This document shows positions 55,901-64,000 of a stretch of DNA of 64,000 nt, one piece after another. Within the stretch, counting starts at the first letter, position 1. Every line of letters starts with the position of its first letter. The notes beneath the pieces are model-generated. The model saw only the letters and a list, made by a program, of their open reading frames with translations. It did no database searches and was not told the origin of the DNA. The stretch is from Syngnathus acus (Eukaryota > Chordata > Actinopteri > Syngnathiformes > Syngnathidae): positions 556,842-620,841 of the forward strand of contig NC_051090.1 in the NCBI RefSeq assembly GCF_901709675.1, in the 5' to 3' direction. A program made the position numbers and the translations under genes.

Positions 55901-58155
55901 GTAGGCTGCATTAAGCTTAAAGTGATCCTTTCAGGGATGCCTGAACTCAGACTGGGCCTCAATGACAAAGTGCTTTTTGAAATCACAGGCAGTAAGTAAC
56001 AGCCCTTCAAATTAAAATTGCAAAAATGATCAAACAAGCAGCATTTTCATGCAAAATTCAAACCCTTTTTTAGCGTGTGGCAGAGCCTATTTACATTATC
56101 CATTGTTTAACACCGCCCCCTTCTGGATATGGGCCACAAAGACAGGAGGCAGCCGTGTTTTGTTGAAATACAAATAATACTTGCACTTGCAGTATACGAG
56201 TCAAATCAGTACATTGGTAATGGCAACATTACTCACATCAAGTAATTTTTTTTAATGGCCATTCAGGCAGGTCTTTACAAGATTTTGCATCAACATGTAT
56301 ACAAATATGTGTTTTAGTTGAAGAAGAAGAATATTGACTCTTCAGATGATGTAATTGTGCTTAGTTTGACTCGATCTAATTCAAGCGATTTACGGTCAGG
56401 ATGAGCAGGTATGCTGTCAAATGAACACAGCCTATTATAGTCAAATATTTGCAGACACTGCTTTGTTTTTTGATTCCAGGTTATTTAGCCCAGGTGAGCG
56501 AGAGGAGTAACAAATCCAAACCACAAGGGACACTGTCACATCTTCTGCTCTCCCCTTGCACATGCACAGACTTGTCTCTGACGCTCTTGTTATCGGCCCT
56601 AAGCTCCGAGCAGTGACAGAACACGTCTCAAATGACCTTACTTCTTACCTTTGCCAGGATGCTCAATGCATTTGCGGCTGGCTTACAAACAGATAGATGG
56701 AGCAGAGAGAGGGAACCGATTGAAAAGTGTTGCAATTCGGAGTTTTTGCAGCAATAATAACGAATTCCAGATTGGCTGTACAAGTCCGGTTTTAGCCTTT
56801 TTCTCTTTGTGTTGTGTTGTGTGTGTCTCAGGAGACAAGAGTAAAACGGTGGAACTGGAGGATGTAAAGTTCCATCAGTGTGTCCGTTTGTCGCGTTTCC
56901 AGAATGACCGCACCATTTCTTTCATTCCTCCTGATGGCGAGAGTGAGCTCATGTCCTACCGGCTCAACACAATGGTGAGCACACATTTCTTGAGTCCGCA
57001 TTATAATTTCTCTCTTGTCCCGAAGGTTAACATGGTTTCTCTTTGATAAAGTGTGTTGTGATGCTGTGGAGGTCTGCGCTCAGCCCTCTGACCTTGTCCA
57101 CTCTTTCTTCTGACCTTGTCCCTCTGACAGGTGAAGCCGCTCATATGGATCGAGAGCGTGATCGAGAAGTTCTCCCACAGCCGGGTCGAGATCAAGGTGA
57201 AGGTAATGACGAATGATGTGCATTGTGCGAGCATTGACACATGGCTTGTTCCAAAAAAAGACCATCTTTGGGCTTTGCACGCGTTTTGGAATGGCATTTG
57301 TTTGTCTTTGCAGGCTCGTAGTCAGTTTAAGAGCAGGTCAACTGCCAACAATGTGTCCATTTTGGTGCCAGTGCCCAGTGATGCCGACTCACCAAAGTTC
57401 AAGACCAGCACAGGCACTGCCAAGTGGTTGCCCGAGAAGAATGTGGTGCAGTGGAACATCAAATCTTTCCCTGTTAGTGCACAACTCTCTTTCAAATCCA
57501 TGACGTGCCTTCAAAAAAGAAAAAAAAAGTCATTTCCAAAACGATTTTCATTTCAACAAACTGAAGGGTGGCAAGGAGTACCTGATGCGGGCACACTTTG
57601 AGCTACCCAGTGTGGATAGCGATGAGTTGGACGCCAAACGACCAATCTTGGTTAACTTTGAGATCCCCTATTTTACTGTGTCTGGCATTCAGGTGGGAGT
57701 CGATGTTAGTAAACAATATCTTTGACCTTTATTTGAGCTCAATTGACTTCTTTGTTTGTTTGTTTGTTTGTTTGTTTGTTTGTTTGTTTGTTTGTTTGTT
57801 TGTTTGTTTGTGCTACCTACCCAGGTGCGTTACCTAAAGATTATAGAAAAGAGCGGTTACCAGGCCTTGCCTTGGGTGCGCTACATCACACAAAGTGGAG
57901 GTAAGAACTCAAATAGTTGCTTAAGTTTCTATTTGATTCTTTAGATCAGCAGCATCAATGTCTTTCTTTTCACCTTTGCCTAAGGAGCGTAGTTATTGAG
58001 TATTTGATTTAGTGAGCCAGCCGGTACACCGGAGTGTAAATCTTTTTAAAGGATGTGATGGAATGTGCAAGAGTAATGACGGGGACAAGAGGTACGTCCG
58101 TGTTAATGCTTTGCTGTTCCATCTCTTGGCAGATTACCAGCTGCGGACAAACTAA
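52908..58155 (+). CDS. ap1m3: AP-1 clathrin adaptor complex medium (mu) subunit, 12 exons, 423 aa; best fit ap1m3
   Basis: Medium chain of the trans-Golgi/endosome clathrin adaptor; it binds tyrosine-based YxxPhi sorting signals. Exons: 52908-52949, 53498-53654, 54046-54113, 54485-54615, 55534-55681, 55865-55991, 56832-56974, 57131-57202, 57314-57472, 57567-57692, 57825-57900, 58133-58155. They sum to 1272 bases, in frame. The 423 aa length equals human AP1M1 and AP1M2. Residues 1 to about 140 form the longin-like domain ([28 protein letters not shown]). About 168 to the end is the mu homology domain ([50 protein letters not shown]). Sequence features are a mosaic of AP1M1 and AP1M2, which points to the fish third paralogue. 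The family call is certain; the paralogue number is not. Exon 10 uses a weak acceptor (ACTGAAG). Confidence 0.93.
57753..57811. repeat. (TTTG)n repeat in the last-but-one long intron of ap1m3
   Basis: About 14 TTTG units that end 13 bases before the exon 11 acceptor, so the tract forms part of its pyrimidine-rich region. Confidence 0.93.
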
Positions 58156-60148
58156 AGGGCTCGGGCAAAGATGCTGCCGGACGAATGGCTCTCTGTGTCT
58201 TCCTCTCCTGTCCCTCCCTATGTGCTCCTTACCGTGTTCCCTTTGAAATGTATGAATTTCCATTCTTTTCTACTTTTTTCAGACCTGTCGTTTGTGTGAG
58301 TAACAGCAGTCGATCAATGGCAGCCAGTGGATGAACAAATTACCAAGCATTTGCCTCGTGTATTTCATCATCATGGAAACTTTTAGCATTTTTTTTTTAA
58401 TCCGTTTGTGTTTAAAATATTAATCTACTTTTTTGTACTTAAGGCTCTTTTACTCTCCGAGGCAGAATCCCTGTATTTTATGTGAATTGCCTTGAAAATT
58501 GTTGCAGTACTATCATCAGCCCTCGCTCGCACTGTGAACATAATCCTCAGTCAAGTGAACCTAACACCAGCCAGCAGGTCAATGATTAATTAGTGATTGT
58601 ATTGCCTGAGACTGTGGCTTGCAGGCAGGCAGGCAGGCAGGCAGGGTAATATTGCACCACCCCGCAGAGCTCGTAACCTTGTCCTTGTGCTCAAAATCCA
58701 TTTGCAGCTTTCAACAGGCTGAATGTAGAAACGGGCCCACCGTTGTGGGATAGAATGAAGCTGGCCGGACGGCCGGCCAAAGAAAGCAGCCTGGACTGCT
58801 TGCTAGTCTGTCACGGGGGCAAATAGTGAGAAGGATCATTCACACCATAATTGAATGAGAAGTGAACCTTTGTAGCTCAGGCAAAGGCGAATTGGGTCTG
58901 GTTTGTCTGTTTACATTTTTGTTTGCCTCGGGCCAATAAAAACGATCAAACCCCACTTTTGACCTTTGTGTGAGTGCATGCAGGTGTGTGTTAGTGTGTG
59001 TGCATGCGTGCCTATGTGTGTAACAAAAGAGCTTGGTGCTAACCTGTGCCAGCCCCTGCAGGCCACCGCCTTGTGCACTGGACCTCCTTTTTTTTTTTTT
59101 TTTGTCCTCAGCATAACAATACTTCATTGTGTGGGAGCAGAATATGCAGAGACTGATAACACAAAAACTAAAATGGCTTCAAAGGCTTTTGGCAAGCCCT
59201 CACCCAACCCCAACAATCTAATGAGATCCAATACCAGAGCTGTGACAAATTAATTGATTATTCCAATTTTTCGGATGTTAATGTAAGAATCATTTCCACT
59301 TGCCATCCACGGCACAGCACAGCACCACCCTGATTGAAAAGTGTGCTTTTGAGTTAAGTTTTCAAAATGGATGAAACTAGAGTTCAAGTTTCAAAGTAGG
59401 ATTTTGAAACCTGAGTTAGGCTTTTAAAGTCAAGACTCAAATTGGGTTAGCTTTTCAAATCAGGGTTTTAAACTAGTGTTTGGATTTCAAAGGAGGGATG
59501 GAGGTTTTAAACGAAGGTTACAGTTTCAAAGTTGGGTTATGGGTTGAGTCTATCTCCAGACCTGCAGAGGGCAGGAAAAAATAGAGCAATTCACCAAACT
59601 TCCTGTCAGATGCCAGGGCCGGACGGCCATATTGCCTGCAGACCACTATCAAAGCAAAGAAGGGAAAGCCTCTGAGTGAAAGAAGACGAGCAAAGAAAAG
59701 AAAAGCAATCCAAAGAGTTCCTGGTCACACGCAACTGGTAGGCAATGCATGCTTCTAAGTTTGCTTCATGCTTACTTGGTTTGAAATGTTTGCTTTGTTA
59801 GAAATGTTTGCTTTGAGCTACAAACTGTGTTTATCTTAACTTTGAGTGGCTCAATCCATTTGTAGTGCCTCATCATTTCCTACTATATGGATGCAATTAC
59901 TGAATTTAGGGTCGAGCACTGCAAAGTCTTAACAGCTATTGAGTCATCATTTTTGCTGGTGTCTTCAATTAACCTAATCTGCATCTTTTTGGAATGCAAG
60001 AGAAAGAATGATGTAGCCAGAGAAAAAACACACACACACAGAAAGGCCAGAGTTGCTATTCAAAGGTCAGAAGTGTGAGACAGCTAGCCTGACAACTAGA
60101 GCCCCATGCTGCTGAATTAACATATACATCTCTTGTTTCTTCTTGATT
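58156..60148. other. ap1m3 3' flank and intergenic region before tmem125
   Basis: ap1m3 and tmem125 are convergent. The stretch holds a (GCAG)n run at about 58621-58645, poly-T at 59089-59103, and a segment at 59340-59560 with loosely repeated TTTTAAA/CAAAGT phrases. No exon is supported. Confidence 0.5.
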
Positions 60149-60154
60149 TTTATT
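60149..60154 (-). other. Poly(A) signal AATAAA of tmem125
   Basis: Canonical hexamer on the minus strand about 325 bases after the tmem125 stop codon. Confidence 0.5.
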
Positions 60155-60478
60155 GTACCACATATAAAATAATTTAGCAGTGCAATTCTAAATGAATCAT
60201 TAAGAGACAATGACATATGTTAACGCAATCACAGGATGTGCTTGTTTCAGTCGAACCATCTCACGGCCTGCCATTTTGCCTTGTACTGTTGAGCGATCAC
60301 ATTGTTTCTCACAATGAACATTGGAAGCTGAGCCCAATGCGCTGATTTGATCTTTTCGAGGCACATTGCACGGCTCTGTACTTGTTATACATATGTACCC
60401 AAACTACAACGGGAGACGACGCAGTTTGTTAATAGTTTACCTTTTCAGTCTGTTTTGTCATTGCTGCGCTCTTTAATT

Positions 60479-61177
60479 TCATATGAGATTAGCCAGACTG
60501 GAGGTAGTTTCTCCGCGAGCCCGGTGGTCCATATGTCCGGAGATGGTGAAGATGTTGAAAACGGTGTCGACAACCCTTCGTCCGTGTCGCGTTCTCTCAA
60601 GCAGGAAGACGGCCAGAGAGTAAATTCCAACGCCCACAACGGCGGCCCCTCCTCCAGTCAGCAACACCACGCCAGATATGTACATATCGTTGAGCGCTTG
60701 TCCGGGTTTAGGCATGTGGTTCGCTAGGGCCAGATGCAGTAGAACCCCTCCACAAATGAGCAGGGACATCCCAGCGATCAAAACCACCAGGAAATCCGAC
60801 AATCCTCCGCTTTTCAGCATGTCGATCTGCCGTCGGCTGCGAATGCAATTCATGTCCTGCACGGCCGAGCTGAGCAGTTGTTTGAGCAAAACCCCCAAGG
60901 CGAGCAGGCAAAGGGCCGTGCCGGCGCCCAGCCGCCATTCGCTGGACACGCTGGTGGTGGTGGAGAGGAGGCCCACGCCTCCCAGTCCGCAGCCCACGAT
61001 GAGAAAGACGGCGATGGAATAGCACAGCAGAGACTTGCCGGGTTCTCGGAACCACCACAGCTCCACTTGTTCCTCCAGGATGCCGTGCTGAATTTGAATT
61101 GGGTCGGCGGGACCGTGGAGGCCCATTTCGGGGCCCCGCGGTCTGCTCAGGGGGGGCATATGGTCCAGTTCAGGCAT
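60479..61177 (-). CDS. tmem125: Transmembrane protein 125, single coding exon, 232 aa
   Basis: Four-helix membrane protein of unknown function, normally epithelial in expression. The intact frame has membrane segments at about 49-70, 80-100, 127-150 and 166-192. The conserved stretches EEQVELWW, SSAVQDMNCIRSRR and the C-terminal TTSSLANLI match human TMEM125 (219 aa), whose coding region is also in one exon. The ATG at 61177 is the first in frame and is followed by a conserved acidic and proline-rich head. A 5' UTR exon probably lies further right but I cannot place it. The large plus-strand frame at 60878-61363 is antisense to this gene. The neighbours fit human 1p34 linkage. Confidence 0.95.
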   Translation of the reverse strand: MPELDHMPPLSRPRGPEMGLHGPADPIQIQHGILEEQVELWWFREPGKSLLCYSIAVFLIVGCGLGGVGLLSTTTSVSSEWRLGAGTALCLLALGVLLKQLLSSAVQDMNCIRSRRQIDMLKSGGLSDFLVVLIAGMSLLICGGVLLHLALANHMPKPGQALNDMYISGVVLLTGGGAAVVGVGIYSLAVFLLERTRHGRRVVDTVFNIFTISGHMDHRARGETTSSLANLI

Positions 61178-64000
61178 CTTGCTGCCACGCCCAGCCTGAT
61201 GAATATGGCCGCCGCCGCCGCCACCACCGCAGAGGATAAAGAATCCACTTCAGAATCCTTTCAAGCCGTGTCACCTTCGCTGACAGCTGGCGCAGTTAGG
61301 AAAGGCAAGTCCAGGGGTTTGAGCCGGGGGAATGTTAACCTCGAGGCCCCCCGGCTCTCTTGAGAGGCTTTGCCATGGGAATAAGAGGCAATGCTGTGTA
61401 TGTCTAAAAGCACTTGGCTGCGTATTATTGTTTTGCCCGCGGCGGCACTTTTCCAGTCCGTTCAGGTCCCGAGCCGGAAGAAAGGCCGGATCCTCGTTCA
61501 CCTTGGTGCTTGCATGAATACAATTTGCAAATGGAGGGCCACATCACCTGGAAGAAAAGGCAGACTGCTTTGACACATTTGAACCTTGTAAGCATTGAAG
61601 GTATTCTGAACACCGACCGAATGAGCTCGTGTGTGGAAACGCGCAGTTAGATGGAATGCGTTGACTTCTCCAGGCCCACCTTTTCAGTCATGGTGACTTT
61701 TGGGAGAACAGTGGCATCATATAGAGACATTCAAATGAATTGTTCCTTGCTGTTTTCATCCAATCGTTCCGTTAGGCTGTTTAAAACCAATATCCAACCA
61801 TGTCTTCCCTTAAGAGGCGTATAAATGAGTCCCACAGTACAGTCATGTAAACTCTAGCCAATTTAATAGTGTCCACAATGTTATTGTCAACCAAATATGT
61901 CTAAGCATGCATTCTGAAGGTTATGGCTGTCAGCAGCTCCTCTTTAAAAGCTGCCAGCAGCTTCCTTTCTATCAAAGTCAGCACGCTCACACGTCCCGAC
62001 AAAAGCTGACAGGATTCACTCTTGTCGCATCCTGTGGAGGAAAATCCAATTCAGCAGTATCAAAACTGGACGCAGGACAAACATAACTGCACTATTCACA
62101 TTCAAACAATTTTCAGCTCTTCGTCGATCTGAACAAAAGATCAAAATGAATATGAACCAGTGGGACGGTGTGCTTAATCCTCTTTAACAACATTTCTTTT
62201 CTAGTACATTCATGTTGGGTCATTAATTAATCCCAGATGGTCTGAGCGTGGCGTCACTTGGCGCTCGCTATAAAAACAGAACAGTGAGTCAGGTGTGATC
62301 CTGTCACGGTTGCGGAGGAGAAATAGTAGGACTGGAGTGTACTAAATGCTATTCCGCAACTGAACCAGAGTGCCTCGAAGCGGCAGAGAATGAAAGAATT
62401 GATGACAGGCTGCCTTTGTTATGCAAATGACTTCAAGGGTTTTATGATGGAAAAAGAGAAACCTCAAACATAATGCAGCCCAATCTTTATGCTTCATTGT
62501 CTGCCTCTTGGAAGTGCTTAGCCCTACAAGGTCACCTAAAAGAGCTGTGGCATAAAATAAGTACATAAAGGAGAAAAAAAAAAAAAAACACACCGTAGTG
62601 GACTCCAATTACCTGGGAAGCTTTGGGACTTTGGTATTCCCTCCTCTCTTATGTTGGCCCTGAATTCATTCCACTGGCCATTAGTGTCTCATTTTATTGT
62701 TGATACTTTGTTCCTGCAAGATTGGTTGTCTGGCAATATGCTAATCAGATTATCGCTCAGCAAAATACCGTTTAACAATGCGGGCAGAAACATCCAGAGG
62801 GACTAAGGGAGGTAGGTACACTCTGCACATTTGGATCCATTTACGTAGGTGTGAATGAATGACCGTTTTGAACATGAAGACAAAAACAGTCAAACACCAT
62901 TGACAATTGTAGAAAAAAATGGAAATTGAACACAGCTGAACACGTGTTTTGGGCATGTAAGGCCATCTTGTGATGTCAAACGCTGTCTCTATATTTAGCA
63001 TGCCGTCAATACCCGTCTGGCATTCCAGATCATGCTAAAGGGAAACAATAGAGGAGGGAGGATCTCTTTCTGTGTCATTTTTTATCATAGGCTTGAGCTG
63101 AAGCGAAGGCTAGTCCACCAGGTGATGTTTTGCCGTGGTGACAAAGCAACACACTCGTCTCTTTCTGTCTCCCCTTTTTTACCTTTAGTCAGTCATTGAT
63201 TCGCTTGGCATCTCTGCAGGCGAGGCGAGGCGAGGCAAGGCAAGGCGAGGCGAGGGGTCAGGGTTGGCTCCATCTGTCTATGTGATAGGCACTGGTGCCA
63301 AGTGCCACAGGGAGAGAGAGAGAGAGAGAGAGATGAGGAGGGAAAGCTTGGATGGGTATGGAAGGGTAACAAATGTTTGAAGCTCCGGACTGCGGACGGT
63401 GCTAAAGCTTCAGTGTCCTTGTTGGAGTTTTCAATGTGGTAGGCAAAGACTAGATACTTTTTCTTTCTTTTTTTAAACGACCACAATGCATAGGCAAGGC
63501 AGCCACAAGGTTTGATTCCTTCACAATGGTCTGGTCAACTCGTAGGAAGAATTCAATGAGTGGCCCATCTCATCCTCACCCCTCCAATCTCTGAGTGTGG
63601 CTGTAGACATGAAGTCTGTCAGTGGAGGCTTGAAATCCATCCATCCATTCTATTTCATGGCCCTTAGAACACAGCTTCAATCCACTTTTTCTGCATTTTT
63701 TCAATTGATGGCCCAGCATCACCTCAATCTGCCCAAGACCTCCACACAACCTCATGTCCATTTGTTTCCTGTGCTTATCCGGCCCGCCTTCCACACCTTT
63801 CATTCTTTCTTCGGCCTCGCTCCATCCAGCAGTTCTCTTTATCCCCCCCCCCAACTTCTTATCTCTCCTGTCCGCTTAGGAGTTGTGGTGTCGCAAGGAG
63901 AGACCTGTGTGCCCGTGCTTCAGCGCAAGTCAGCGTGACACAAAGCCCTTGTGGCATGATATGTGTTAGAGTGGTGCTCACGCTAACTATATGCTCGCAT
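61178..64000. other. Upstream of tmem125 to the right edge; no gene seen
   Basis: A (GCC)n run lies at about 61208-61221 just upstream of tmem125. Further right are poly-A at 62574-62588, a (GGCGA)n run at about 63221-63255, (GA)n at 63312-63333 and a CATCCATCC element tail near 63637-63650. None of the open frames here shows a recognisable product or splice-supported structure. Confidence 0.5.

Noticed and set aside
60878-61363. A 161 aa plus-strand open frame
   Set aside because: It is antisense to tmem125, whose frame is the conserved one. GC-rich coding DNA often leaves such shadows.

Overview
The window is nuclear DNA from a vertebrate, almost certainly a teleost fish. Genes are split by GT-AG introns, polyadenylation signals follow several stop codons, and simple-sequence repeats are abundant. 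Short fish-type elements (tRNA-derived SINE fragments and a TA-flanked MITE) are also present. The encoded proteins are clear orthologues of human genes. I see no bacterial-type operon, CRISPR array, phage or viral gene.

Layout: (1) bases 2-136 are the 3' end of a plus-strand gene, perhaps znhit6. (2) ccn1/cyr61 lies on the minus strand at 3226-4784, with five exons and several apparent single-base indels. (3) ddah1 is on the plus strand at 7653-27474, six exons with a 14.5 kb first intron. ccn1 and ddah1 are divergent and share a 2.7 kb intergenic region holding TATA, CRE, CArG and TEAD-like sites. (4) mpl, the thrombopoietin receptor, is on the minus strand (29402-33863, 12 exons, 637 aa). 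(5) tie1 is on the minus strand (35263-45043, 24 exons, 1132 aa). (6) An unidentified three-exon small gene is predicted on the plus strand (47908-49014). (7) A C1orf210/TEMP-like type III membrane protein gene is on the plus strand (50965-51605). (8) A mu subunit of the AP-1 adaptor, best fit ap1m3, is on the plus strand (52908-58155, 12 exons, 423 aa). (9) tmem125 is on the minus strand (60479-61177, one coding exon). The remainder to 64000 holds no gene I can support.

Synteny: the left block (znhit6?-ccn1-ddah1) matches human 1p22, and the mpl-tie1-C1orf210-tmem125 block matches human 1p34. The window therefore spans a junction of two ancestral blocks near 27.5-29.0 kb. The genes do not form one pathway. 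ccn1 (matricellular), ddah1 (nitric oxide control), mpl (thrombopoiesis) and tie1 (angiopoietin signalling) are all vascular or haematopoietic genes. TEMP and AP-1 mu both concern endosomal or trans-Golgi traffic. This grouping is ancestral linkage, not an operon.

Exon models were built by hand. For ddah1, mpl, tie1, the TEMP gene and ap1m3 every exon phase closes and the summed CDS is a multiple of three with no internal stop. The most unusual points are the cluster of frameshifts confined to ccn1, a 689 bp (CT)n tract serving as the polypyrimidine tract of an mpl exon, the predicted unidentified small gene, and a missing juxtamembrane RWQFP motif in Mpl.
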